DNA of 64,000 nucleotides from Rhynchopus sp. YZ270_cl-10 (GCA_964035575.1 OZ037897.1:1240001-1304000); one strand, 5' to 3'. Positions 54,627-61,632 are shown, counted from the first letter of the stretch. Made by a program: numbers and translations. The notes: generated from the letters alone by a model not told the origin.

Positions 54627-54660
54627 ACCTCCTTTTCTCCCAGTCGTGTCACAAAGCTAT

Positions 54661-54674
54661 GTCAACAGGGAAGC
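54661..54674 (-). promoter_or_regulatory. SL/snRNA proximal element of U4
   Basis: GCTTCCCTGTTGAC on the minus strand, 47-48 bp upstream of the U4 start. Confidence 0.75.
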
Positions 54675-54739
54675 GTGTTGGGGTGGTAACATAAAGACAC
54701 CACGTAAAGCTAACACACCAGAACTACCACCACCAATGT

Positions 54740-54753
54740 GCCTCCCTGTAGAC
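54740..54753 (+). promoter_or_regulatory. SL/snRNA proximal element of the U3 candidate
   Basis: GCCTCCCTGTAGAC, one mismatch from the GCTTCCCTGTNNAC form at U2/U4, 48 bp upstream of AAGACTGTAC. Confidence 0.65.
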
Positions 54754-54787
54754 ATCTGTGCAGCCGATAGGTGGAACAAACAAGGGC

Positions 54788-55003
54788 AAGACTGTACTCT
54801 ACACAGGATCTGTTTTTGAGTGCATTCGTGTTGAAGATTGTTTTCTTCGGCACAAGACCAAAGCTGGATGATGACATAGGTTGGGCATGTGCAGCATGAG
54901 CACTTGCGATGATTGTCACATACTTCTTGTATTGTTTTGTCTCTCCCCTGTATGGCGCAGGGAAGAGTACCAGGCACAGCCCTTCCACTTACAGCTTGTT
55001 TTT
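54788..55003 (+). ncRNA. Probable U3 snoRNA gene
   Basis: Starts AAGACTGTACTCTACACAGG ATC (cf. AAGACTATAC...GGATC in other U3 RNAs), with C-type boxes GATGATGACA (about 54,870) and CGATGATTGTCA (about 54,908), and a hinge-like hairpin TCTCCCCTG/CAGGGAAGA. A TTTTT run ends it at 54,999-55,003. The ~211-216 nt length suits U3, which guides early pre-rRNA cleavages. The match to the 5' end plus the -48 promoter word support the call; box B and box D were not clearly seen. Confidence 0.65.
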
Positions 55004-55099
55004 AAGAAAAACCTCAAAAAAGGCTTCACATTACTTTTTTCACCTTCAAGGACATCTTGATCAATCAAGAAGTTACCACACTATCCTCGCTCTCAACAT

Positions 55100-55113
55100 G
55101 CTTCCATGTGTAG
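55100..55113 (+). promoter_or_regulatory. SL/snRNA proximal element of U5
   Basis: GCTTCCATGTGTAG, 48 bp upstream of the U5 start; last base of the core word differs. Confidence 0.65.
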
Positions 55114-55147
55114 CAAAGTGCATACAGCAATAGAACAAAACAGAGCC

Positions 55148-55262
55148 ATATCACGGTTCTTGCCCATATCGAACTCATCTTTCGCCTTTTACTAAAGATG
55201 ACCGTGGGTAAGAGCCACTAAGTGAAAGCATAATTTTTGAAGGGGCCTTTGTGTCTCATCTG
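55148..55262 (+). ncRNA. U5 spliceosomal snRNA gene
   Basis: The invariant loop CGCCTTTTACTAAAGAT (loop I, which aligns the exons) is enclosed by the stem ATCTTT...AAAGAT. The outer stem has GGTTCTTGCCC against GGGTAAGAGCC, and CACGG against CCGTGG lies nearby. The Sm site ATAATTTTTGA and a short 3' hairpin follow. The gene ends near TGTTTTT. Confidence 0.94.
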
Positions 55263-55286
55263 TTTTTAAGTCTTGACAACCACTAC

Positions 55287-55300
55287 GCTTCCCTGAAGGT
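55287..55300 (+). promoter_or_regulatory. SL/snRNA proximal element of U1
   Basis: GCTTCCCTGAAGGT. The 47-bp rule puts the U1 start at 55,334, giving a 5' end of AGGTTACATACCTTACTGG. Confidence 0.7.
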
Positions 55301-55333
55301 GTTGGAGTTTCGCATGTTGTTAAACTCAGCTAG

Positions 55334-55495
55334 AGGTTACATACCTTACTGGTGTCTGACCTGATCAACAAGGGCGTCGACACACCAGTGGCCCTTGCAT
55401 TGCACTGCGCAGGGGATACTGGTGGCACTAGCTTCGGCTGGCTTGCACAGTGAAATTTTTGACAGCGGCGGTGCTGTGCTTTGCACAAACCCGCC
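55334..55495 (+). ncRNA. U1 spliceosomal snRNA gene
   Basis: Recognised from the stem-loop I motif CTGATCAACAAGGG (U1-70K loop; cf. TGATCACGAAGG), the stem-loop II loop CTTGCATTGCACTGCG (U1A site; cf. CATTGCACTCC), the Sm site GAAATTTTTGACAG, and a 3' hairpin closing GGCGG/CCGCC before TTTTT. The 5' end TTACATACCT is complementary to AGGTATGTAA and so would favour a GTATGT donor rather than GTAAGT. The exact 5' end is inferred from promoter spacing. Confidence 0.82.
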
Positions 55496-55722
55496 TTTTT
55501 AAACAAACAAACAAACCAAAACAAACGTGATCACACAAACCATCATGTTACCCAGTAAACCCAGTAAACCCAGCACACTGGTCTAGAGGGATCGACCACT
55601 GAGTGGTGACCTGTGAGCACACAGGCACCTGCTCCGATGCAGTAGTGCAGCGCACTAAGTGCTGTGCTAAGGACTGGCCAAACTTGTTAAACCTGCTGAC
55701 CCACAAACCGGTTTTCACAACC
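55496..55722. other. U1-5S spacer
   Basis: Mixed sequence with a short CCCAGTAAA triplicate near 55,550; no gene recognised. Confidence 0.5.
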
Positions 55723-55784
55723 GAAGCAAAAACAAGCTCAGAAATAAAAAGCTCTTCAAAGGTTTTCGAACCTGACTCAGTATT
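55723..55784 (+). repeat. Conserved 62-bp block upstream of 5S copy 1
   Basis: GAAGCAAAAACAAGCTCAGA to the 5S start recurs with few changes before 5S copy 2 (56,478-56,539). It is either an upstream control segment or the edge of a duplicated unit (offset 755 bp). Confidence 0.8.
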
Positions 55785-55903
55785 GGATTCGGCCATACTC
55801 TGGTGAATACACCTCATCCCGCCTGATTTGAGAAGTTAAGCACCAGCAGGCCTGGATAGTACTGGCGTGGGTGACCAGCTGGGAAGTCCGGGTGCTTGAA
55901 TCC
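55785..55903 (+). rRNA. 5S rRNA gene, copy 1
   Basis: 119 nt starting GGATTCGGCCATACTCTGG and ending GGGTGCTTGAATCC, with terminal stem GGATTC/GAATCC. The internal control region TGAGAAGTTAAGCACCAGCA and GGCCTGGATAGTACTGGCGT are typical of 5S RNA. TTTTT follows. It lies downstream of the snRNA genes on the same strand. Confidence 0.97.
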
Positions 55904-55948
55904 TTTTTGCTTTTCTTCCGTGTTGGTGTGTGGTTTTAGGACATCCAG

Positions 55949-55985
55949 ACCCTGACCCACCTCCAACAAGACAACCCTGTCTTGT
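55949..55985 (+). promoter_or_regulatory. Fourth copy of the U6/7SL-class upstream block
   Basis: ACCCTGACCCACCTCCAACA and AGACAACCCTGTCTTGT are intact. By the 60-bp rule a transcript should start at about 56,009. Confidence 0.65.
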
Positions 55986-56008
55986 ATCCCTGTGTTTGTT
56001 GCACTATC

Positions 56009-56392
56009 CAGAGAGCAGAAATGAGGGGAGACTACACCACCGACGGTGCTTCAGCCTACAGGAGCATGCTGGAATGTGAATGCTGCATGACAGCATTCAC
56101 AATTTCACCTTTGGTGAGATGGAGATGAGCGCAAAGGTGCAAAAATGCACAACAAAAACTGAGGAAGAGGCATCCATACTCCCCAGAAGGGACGTGCGCA
56201 CCTGCAGCCAAAAATTCTCCTGTGCTTAATATCATGCGCGCTGGGGATGCCGAAATAGCTAAACTGTTGCAAGAAGTGGGACTAATTCCCAGGCAGTTGC
56301 CCTGTACAACATGCAAGTCCACAATGCCAGAAACACTGTACTGGACACCAAGATACTCCAAGAAGATCGCAAACTGGCCTTATTTTAGGTGA
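56009..56392 (+). other. Region downstream of an orphan promoter block; possible RNA gene
   Basis: Holds a perfect 10-bp hairpin, GTGAATGCTG-CATGA-CAGCATTCAC (56,076-56,100), followed by an Sm-like ACAATTTC. There is no T-run of five or more before 56,659, so a Pol III gene would lack its terminator or end at TTTT (56,383). A 52-codon frame at 56,234-56,392 with CTTC and a Trp (zinc-ribbon-like) overlaps it. Identity unknown. Confidence 0.3.
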
Positions 56393-56477
56393 AATGACCT
56401 AATGCAGAGTGCAGCGGAACAGGGGAGACAAATAAAGTTTCCTGTACCATGCAACACCCAAGACCTTTTGCACAAGT

Positions 56478-56539
56478 GAAGCAAAAACAAGCTCAGAAAT
56501 ATAAAGCTCTTCAAAGGTTTTCCACCCAGACCCATTATT
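56478..56539 (+). repeat. Conserved 62-bp block upstream of 5S copy 2
   Basis: Same sequence as 55,723-55,784 with a few substitutions; ends at the 5S start. Confidence 0.8.
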
Positions 56540-56658
56540 GGATTCGGCCATACTCTGGTGAATACACCTCATCCCGCCTGATTTGAGAAGTTAAGCACCA
56601 GCAGGCCTGGATAGTACTGGCGTGGGTGACCAGCTGGGAAGTCCGGGTGCTTGAATCC
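56540..56658 (+). rRNA. 5S rRNA gene, copy 2
   Basis: 119 nt identical to copy 1 as far as read, followed by TTTTTT. The dispersed pair near SL and snRNA genes recalls the 5S-SL linkage seen in several euglenozoans. Confidence 0.97.
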
Positions 56659-56741
56659 TTTTTTCCTTATTTGTGGTGTAACACACAGAAGTTGGTTGAA
56701 AAGTGAACTGATAGTATTCAGCGCAAAGCATGATTATTGAA

Positions 56742-56813
56742 GGGTATATAGCTCAGTGGTAGAGCATTCGGCTGCAGTCCGAACGGTCCCTGGTTCGAAC
56801 CCGGGTGTGCCCT
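56742..56813 (+). tRNA. tRNA-Cys(GCA)
   Basis: Acceptor GGGTATA/TGTGCCC, D arm AGCTCAGTGGTAGAGC, anticodon loop CTGCAGT, T arm CCTGGTTCGAACCCGGG, then a T-run. It opens the tRNA cluster 83 bp after 5S copy 2. Confidence 0.96.
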
Positions 56814-56907
56814 CTCTTTTTTGTTTCAAGATTTTCTGTGTGTTACTTTTCCCCTTTTGGTTTTGAATTTCATCCCCACCTTGTAAAGATTCGTTTAAGA
56901 AATGTAA

Positions 56908-56980
56908 GGGGGTTTAGCTCAAATGGTAGAGCGCTCGCTCAGCATGCGAGAGGTAGAGGGATCGATACCCTCAATCTCCA
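56908..56980 (+). tRNA. tRNA-Ala(AGC)
   Basis: Stem CTCGC/GCGAG with loop TCAGCAT; T arm GAGGGATCGATACCCTC; acceptor GGGGGTT/AATCTCC with G-U pairs. Followed by ATTTTTT. Confidence 0.95.
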
Positions 56981-57071
56981 AACATTTTTTGGCTTGGAAA
57001 CACTGTTGTGATATTTCCAGATCTCAATTCTTTTTGGTACCAAAGAAAAAGAAGGAAGCGACAGAATTGTA

Positions 57072-57143
57072 TCTCCTATGGTGTAGTGGTTAGCACTCGA
57101 GACTCTGAATCTCGCGACCGCGGTTCGAATCCGCGTAGGAGAA
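57072..57143 (+). tRNA. tRNA-Gln(CTG)
   Basis: Acceptor TCTCCTA/TAGGAGA, anticodon stem CGAGA/TCTCG with loop CTCTGAA, T arm CCGCGGTTCGAATCCGCG. Confidence 0.95.
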
Positions 57144-57236
57144 CTTTCCTTTTTCTCCGTTTCGTCCCTTGTTATTCTCCTCTGTGACTGGTTGAAACGC
57201 ATTCCCACTTCCATATTCTTGTTGGCTTTTATTGAA

Positions 57237-57318
57237 GGCGAGATGGCCGAGTGGTCTAAGGCGCCAGGTTAAGGCCCTGGTCCCTTCGGGGGCGTGGGTT
57301 CAAACCCCACTCTCGTCA
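57237..57318 (+). tRNA. tRNA-Leu(AAG)
   Basis: 82 nt class II tRNA: acceptor GGCGAGA/TCTCGTC, D arm TGGCCGAGTGG, anticodon stem CCAGG/CCTGG with loop TTAAGGC, long variable arm TCCCTTCGGGGGC. The acceptor and T arm are the same as in the split tRNA-Leu downstream. Confidence 0.96.
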
Positions 57319-57407
57319 CTTGTTATTCTTTTTCATTTTCATTTTCAATCTATCCCTTTTGTTTTGTTTTCAAGATTGTGCAAAACACAAAAAGCACACT
57401 TGTCAGG

Positions 57408-57480
57408 TCCTCCTTGGCGCAGTCGGTAGCGCGTCAGGCTGTTAACCTGCAGGTCGTTGGTTCGAACCCAACAGGAGGAG
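57408..57480 (+). tRNA. tRNA-Asn(GTT)
   Basis: Acceptor TCCTCCT/AGGAGGA, loop CTGTTAA between CAGG and CCTG, T arm GTTGGTTCGAACCCAAC, then ACTTTTTT. Confidence 0.95.
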
Positions 57481-57539
57481 ACTTTTTTCCCTTCTCAAAC
57501 CATTTTCTGTTCTTTGCAAAAGTCATAAAAAACTGGGAA

Positions 57540-57577
57540 GGCGAGATGGCCGAGCGGTCTAAGGCGCCAGGTTTAGG
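57540..57577 (+). pseudogene. tRNA-Leu(TAG), 5' half, split by an insertion
   Basis: GGCGAGATGGCCGAGCGGTC through the anticodon loop, ending CCAGGTTTAGG. The rest of the gene is at 58,859-58,902. Without the insert the gene would be an ordinary 82-nt tRNA-Leu(TAG) very like its Leu(AAG) neighbour. This is not an intron: it is 1.27 kb long and bounded by a duplicated 11-mer. Confidence 0.88.
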
Positions 57578-57870
57578 GCCATACTGACTTACATGGTTAT
57601 GGGAAAACTTACATGTTTATGGAAAAAACTGACTTACATGTTTATGAAAAACATGACTTACATGTTTATTAAGCCGGGGATTTTTGTGTACAAATAAACA
57701 TGTAAGTCATGTTTTTCATAACCATGTAAGTCATGTTTAGATTTTTGCCGGTTCATAACCATGTAAGTCATGTTTTTCATAAACATGTAAGTCAGTTTTT
57801 TTTTGAGGTCAGGTCGACATTCAATACCCGGGTCGGGAACATATTTCTGCCACTTAGCCAAAAACTGACT

Positions 57871-57943
57871 TGTCTCGGGGGTTGAACCCGCTACCATAAG
57901 AAAAATTTTACCTGCGTGGTAACCACTCGGCTACACTGTCTCA
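57871..57943 (-). other. tRNA-like sequence inside the insertion
   Basis: Minus strand contains an A-box-like TAGCCGAGTGGTTA and B-box-like GGTTCAACCCC at tRNA spacing, and a possible stem TACCA/TGGTA with an oversized loop. The acceptor arms do not pair. It is best read as a degenerate tRNA-derived Pol III promoter, as in SINE-type elements. Confidence 0.55.
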
Positions 57944-58014
57944 TACTTCTCCACACAGTTTTTCTGAAGAGGTCCTGACCAATTGCGGGTTCTAGGTTAC
58001 GTTATCTGACTGGT

Positions 58015-58560
58015 GGCTGTGCGGGTTTGCGGGTTTGCGGGTGCGCGGGTTTGCGGGTTCGAGGTTGCGTTATCTGGCTGGTGTGGTGGTGCGGGTGCGC
58101 GGGGTTCGGGCAACGTTATCTGGTTCGTGGGTTAATAAGCTGGCTGGTGGGTGCGGGTGCGCGGGAACCTGCTGGTTCTAGGTTGCGTTATCTGGCTGGT
58201 GGTTGTGCGGGTTTGCGGGTTGACGGGTGCGCGGGTTTGCGGTCCCTAGCTGGTTCGTGTGGTTGTGCGGGTGCGCGGGGTTCGGGCAACGTTATCTGGC
58301 TGGTGTGGTTAATAAGCTGGCTGGTGGGTGCGGGTGCGCGGGAACCTGCTGGTTCTAGGTTGCGTTATCCGGTTGGTGTGGTTGTGCGGGTGCGCGGGGT
58401 TCGGGTAACGTTATCTGGTTCGTGGGTTAATAAGCTGGCTGGTGGGTGCGGGTGCGCGGGAACCTGCTGGTTCTAGGTTGCGTTATCTGGTTCGTGTGGC
58501 TGATAGGGTTCTCGGGGGTCAGTTACTTAGCTGGCTCGTGTGCTATGTTATGTGGGTGAA
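58015..58560 (+). repeat. G-rich nested repeats (GGTGCGGGTGCGCGGG)
   Basis: Words GTGCGGGTGCGCGGG, GGTTCTAGGTTGCGTTATC and GTTAATAAGCTGGCTGG alternate in units of roughly 110-190 bp inside the tRNA-Leu insertion. Confidence 0.9.
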
Positions 58561-58858
58561 CACCATCAGTATCCTTCCCCACGGACTAAGGGTAAAACAC
58601 TTTGCACACAGACACAAAAATTTTGCCAGAGGTCTTCTCATAAGAAATTTTTCACAGGCAAAAAAAAAATTTTTTTTTCGAACGAGCTTTTTCTGAAGAA
58701 AAATTTTTTTTGTGTAGAAAAAATTTTTTGGCCTGTAAGTGGGTCAACCTGAAAATCCATAAACATGTAAGTTTCCCACCATAAACATGTAAGTCATGTT
58801 TTTCCCAAAACATGTAAGTGGATCCCAAAACATGTAAGTCATGGTCACCAGGTTTAGG

Positions 58859-58902
58859 CCCTGGTCTCTTCGGAGGCGTGGGTTCAAACCCCACTCTCGT
58901 CA
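58859..58902 (+). pseudogene. tRNA-Leu(TAG), 3' half
   Basis: CCCTGGTCTCTTCGGAGGCG, T arm GTGGGTTCAAACCCCAC and acceptor TCTCGTC, continuing from the second copy of the 11-bp duplication. It has a B box but no A box of its own. Confidence 0.88.
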
Positions 58903-58966
58903 CGTTATTACCATTTTTCCGCAGAAAACCCACCTCTTGTGGAAAACAGTTCCGGTCATTATTGTA

Positions 58967-59039
58967 GCAGCTATCGTCTAGTGGTTAGGACGCTCGCCTC
59001 ACACGCGAGAGATCGTCGGTTCAATCCCGACTAGCTGTA
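58967..59039 (+). tRNA. tRNA-Val(CAC)
   Basis: Stem CTCGC/GCGAG with loop CTCACAC; acceptor GCAGCTA/TAGCTGT; T arm GTCGGTTCAATCCCGAC. Confidence 0.95.
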
Positions 59040-59129
59040 ATTTCTTTTTGAACTTTCCTTCACATTTTCGTTCAATGCAACGATCGAAAAGATGTCCCCA
59101 TGCAGATAATAGTTTTGCCTACTATCAGA

Positions 59130-59201
59130 TCCGCTGTAGTATAGTGGTTAGAACAGCCGGCTCTCACCCGGCAGACCGGGGTTCAATTCCCCGCAGCGGA
59201 A
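59130..59201 (+). tRNA. tRNA-Glu(CTC)
   Basis: Acceptor TCCGCTG/CAGCGGA, stem GCCGG/CCGGC with loop CTCTCAC, T arm CGGGGTTCAATTCCCCG. Confidence 0.96.
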
Positions 59202-59295
59202 AATACCTTTTTTTAGACCAAGTTTTGGAGAGAAGAATTTCTGACTTTTGAATATTAACGCCATCATGTAAATCTGGATGAAGAAAATAATCAGT

Positions 59296-59367
59296 GGCTT
59301 AGTGGTCTAGTGGCATGATTCTCGCTTCGGGTGCGAGAGGTCCAGGGTTCGATTCCCTGCTGAGCCC
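59296..59367 (+). tRNA. tRNA-Pro(CGG)
   Basis: Acceptor GGCTTAG/CTGAGCC, stem CTCGC/GCGAG with loop TTCGGGT, T arm CAGGGTTCGATTCCCTG. Confidence 0.95.
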
Positions 59368-59581
59368 CTCTTTTTATTTAGGTAGTTTCTTGCTTGGGAA
59401 TTGTTTAGAAAAATTATTTCCACATCTTTTCGACCACCAAAATCCCAAGATGAGGAAGTTTGGAAAAGTGCATTTTTGTGAAAGTATTTTGCCATATCTT
59501 TGTTGTCACCAAAATCCCAAGATGGTGAGAGAATCTTGAAAAATCATTTTCCATATTTTCACTTCCCAGTGAAAAAGAGAA

Positions 59582-59654
59582 TACCCATGGTGGGGATCGA
59601 ACCCACAATCTTTCGCTTAGGAAGCGAACGCCTTATCCATTGGGCTACACGGGC
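59582..59654 (-). tRNA. tRNA-Arg(CCT)
   Basis: Minus strand: acceptor GCCCGTG/CATGGGT, stem TTCGC/GCGAA with loop TTCCTAA, T arm GTGGGTTCGATCCCCAC. First minus-strand tRNA of the cluster. Confidence 0.95.
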
Positions 59655-59762
59655 CTAATAGTTTTACCTTCTTTCCTTTTCTCTGGGGTGGTCAAATTTA
59701 GGACAAGAGACTTTTCTGCATGACCACCCCCCACAATGATTCTTTGGTTTAAATGAATGTGA

Positions 59763-59835
59763 GCCTCCCTAGCTCAGTCGGTAGAGCGCAAGGCCCTTAA
59801 CCTTGTGGTCGCGGGTTCGAGCCCCGCGGGAGGTG
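59763..59835 (+). tRNA. tRNA-Lys(CTT)
   Basis: Acceptor GCCTCCC/GGGAGGT, stem CAAGG/CCTTG with loop CCCTTAA, T arm GCGGGTTCGAGCCCCGC. Confidence 0.95.
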
Positions 59836-60149
59836 CTTTTCTTTTTGAATGTTTACGATTTTGCAGGTTTCTGAGATTTTGAGGCAAATGAAAACCAAAA
59901 AATATTTCCTCCACTTGATCTCAGTTCTGTTTCGTTGGCAAGTTGAGAGTGGAATTTGGGTGAAAATATGTGTTTTCCGAACCAACACAGGACTCCCACC
60001 GACCGGTGTAGGTTTTGCGTTCAACCAGGTGTGAACTGCTTCCACTCGCGAAAAGTGCCAGACCCTTTTGCTGGGGATAGCACGTTTCAGCCCCACAACT
60101 TATCTCCTTTCTGGGCATGTCCAGTGTGCTCAGCTGCCGCTTCTTGGCG

Positions 60150-60530
60150 ACTCACCAGTACAGAATGGTGGAATCCAGCACAGAATGGAATGGCTGGGAA
60201 ATCCTTAGCAATCCATAATTCAGATGGAAAAACTCCTGACCTGGCTATTGAATTTTCGGATCATTTTCTCAGTCACAATGCAAGCACAGAATGGAAACCA
60301 AAACCAAGCACAGAATGGAACACGGCTATAAGACTCCAGCCATTCCATTCTGTGCTGGTTTTTCGTTTCCATTCTGTGCTTGCATTGTGACTGAGAAAAT
60401 GATCTGAAAATTCAATACCCGGGTCAGGAGTTTTTTTTTCCACTCCTAACAAATCCTTACAGTAAGCCTATAAGTCTCCAGCCATTCCATTCTGTGCTGG
60501 TTTTTGGAGCCCATTCTGTGAGCACTCGCT
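60150..60530. mobile_element. MITE-like foldback repeat (acagaatgga)
   Basis: A long imperfect inverted repeat: left arm from CCAGCACAGAATGGAATGG (60,175) and CTCCTGACC (60,233), right arm back to CCATTCCATTCTGTGCTGG (60,482). The inner ~75 bp arms (TTTCTCAGTCACAATGCAAG and its complement) differ at only a few positions. There is no coding capacity. Between tRNA-Lys and tRNA-Thr it fills most of an 800-bp gap. Confidence 0.75.
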
Positions 60531-60650
60531 CGGGCCTGTACTGGAGTACGGCCAGGCCATCTCCCTTCTGCGTTCCTGCCTGTCACATCCAGTGCTCAGT
60601 TGCTGCTTCTTCAGCACAACCACATCACATCACATCACCAAAAAATAGAA

Positions 60651-60722
60651 AGGCAACTGGGGGGATCGAACCCCCGACCCTTGGTTTACAAGACCAATGC
60701 TCTGCCACTGAGCTAAATCGCC
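60651..60722 (-). tRNA. tRNA-Thr(TGT)
   Basis: Minus strand: acceptor GGCGATT/AGTTGCC, stem TTGGT/ACCAA with loop CTTGTAA, T arm GGGGGTTCGATCCCCCC. Confidence 0.95.
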
Positions 60723-60804
60723 GCTGATTAAGATGCTTTTGCTGTTTCTCCTGCGAAGAAGTTTTTCAAGACAACACAGAAAGGAAAGTGTGTAAAAAAA
60801 GAAA

Positions 60805-60875
60805 TGACCCTAGACGGAATCGAACCGCCGTTGATGGATTTGGAATCCATAGTGCTACCGCTACACCATAGGGCC
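60805..60875 (-). tRNA. tRNA-Trp(CCA)
   Basis: Minus strand: acceptor GGCCCTA/TAGGGTC, stem ATGGA/TCCAT with loop TTCCAAA, T arm GGCGGTTCGATTCCGTC. Confidence 0.95.
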
Positions 60876-60960
60876 CATGATTTAGGGCTTCAATGCGTTT
60901 AGCATGAAGGTGGAAATTTTGCTGAAAATCCCACACAAAGGAAAAAGACACACAAAAAAG

Positions 60961-61033
60961 TGCGAGGTGCCAGGATCGAACTGACGACCTTAGGATTATG
61001 GGACCTACGCGCTCCCGACTGCGCCAACCTCGC
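60961..61033 (-). tRNA. tRNA-Met(CAT), elongator type
   Basis: Minus strand: acceptor GCGAGGT/ACCTCGC, D arm GGCGCAGTCGGGAGCGC, loop CCCATAA, then AAGGTCGTCAGTTCGATCCT. The D and variable regions match eukaryotic elongator tRNA-Met rather than the initiator (no AGC start or GATCGAAAC T loop). Confidence 0.92.
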
Positions 61034-61157
61034 CTTGATATTATCGTATCATTAAGAAATACATGGGGTGCAAATTTCTACAGGTTTGTGTGGCAAAAAA
61101 ATTTTTTTGAGCCAAAAAATTTTATGGGCTTCTGTGAAAACAATGACAGTTGTAGAA

Positions 61158-61241
61158 CCTCTCGTAGCTCAATTGGTAGAGCGCTCGACTGTAGAATACT
61201 CGGTTATCGAGCGGTCGCTGGTTCGATTCCGGCCGAGAGGA
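61158..61241 (+). tRNA. tRNA-Tyr(GTA) with an 11-nt intron
   Basis: Acceptor CCTCTCG/CGAGAGG, stem CTCGA/TCGAG. After the anticodon GTA and G37 lies an extra AATACTCGGTT (61,195-61,205) before A38, the standard eukaryotic intron position. Trypanosoma brucei tRNA-Tyr is known to carry an intron of the same length. Confidence 0.94.
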
Positions 61242-61318
61242 TTTTTTTCGTTTTCGTGTTCCAGATTATTTTCTGCAAACAGATGACTGCCTAAAAACAA
61301 AGAACGGTGAGAATTACA

Positions 61319-61400
61319 GCAGTCGTATCCAAGTGGTTACGGAGGTGGACTAGAAATCCATTGGGCTCTGCCCGCGCAGGTTCAAGTCCTGCCGACTGCG
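61319..61400 (+). tRNA. tRNA-Ser(AGA)
   Basis: 82-nt class II tRNA: acceptor GCAGTCG/CGACTGC, loop CTAGAAA between GTGGA and TCCAT, variable arm GGGCTCTGCCC, T arm GCAGGTTCAAGTCCTGC. Confidence 0.95.
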
Positions 61401-61498
61401 ATTCATTTTTTGTTCACGAATTTTCGTGCATTTTCGTCGTTTCTGTGCTCATTTTAGACCATTTTGATGCGCGAAATTAAATCAGAGTGAAGATTGTA

Positions 61499-61570
61499 TC
61501 CTCGGTAGTATAGAGGTCAGTATTTCCGCCTGTCACGCGGAAGACCCGGGTTCAATTCCCGGCCGGGGAA
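61499..61570 (+). tRNA. tRNA-Asp(GTC)
   Basis: Acceptor TCCTCGG/CCGGGGA, stem TCCGC/GCGGA with loop CTGTCAC, T arm CCGGGTTCAATTCCCGG. Confidence 0.96.
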
Positions 61571-61632
61571 TTCTTTTTTGTACAGGGCTCCCACTCATTG
61601 TTTCGTTTCTTTTCTGATGAAAATCAAATCAG

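Larger units (their letters stand above)
57578..58847. mobile_element. 1.27 kb insertion in tRNA-Leu with 11-bp target-site duplication
   Basis: Bounded by CCAGGTTTAGG on both sides (57,567-57,577 and 58,848-58,858). The ends are imperfect inverted repeats (CCATACTGACTTACATG against CCATGACTTACATG). The interior has many ACTTACATGTTTAT words in both orientations, a G-rich repeat block, and a tRNA-like sequence on the minus strand. No transposase frame was recognised, so it is a non-autonomous element. Related words recur at 62,780-63,070. Confidence 0.82.

Noticed and set aside
56234-56392. 52-codon frame with CTTC and Trp resembling the zinc-ribbon start of IS1595/ISXO2-type transposases
   Set aside because: Too short, with no catalytic domain nearby; it may be chance or part of an RNA gene region.
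57871-57943. A functional minus-strand tRNA inside the 1.27 kb insertion
   Set aside because: A- and B-box-like words are present, but the acceptor arms do not pair and the anticodon loop is oversized.
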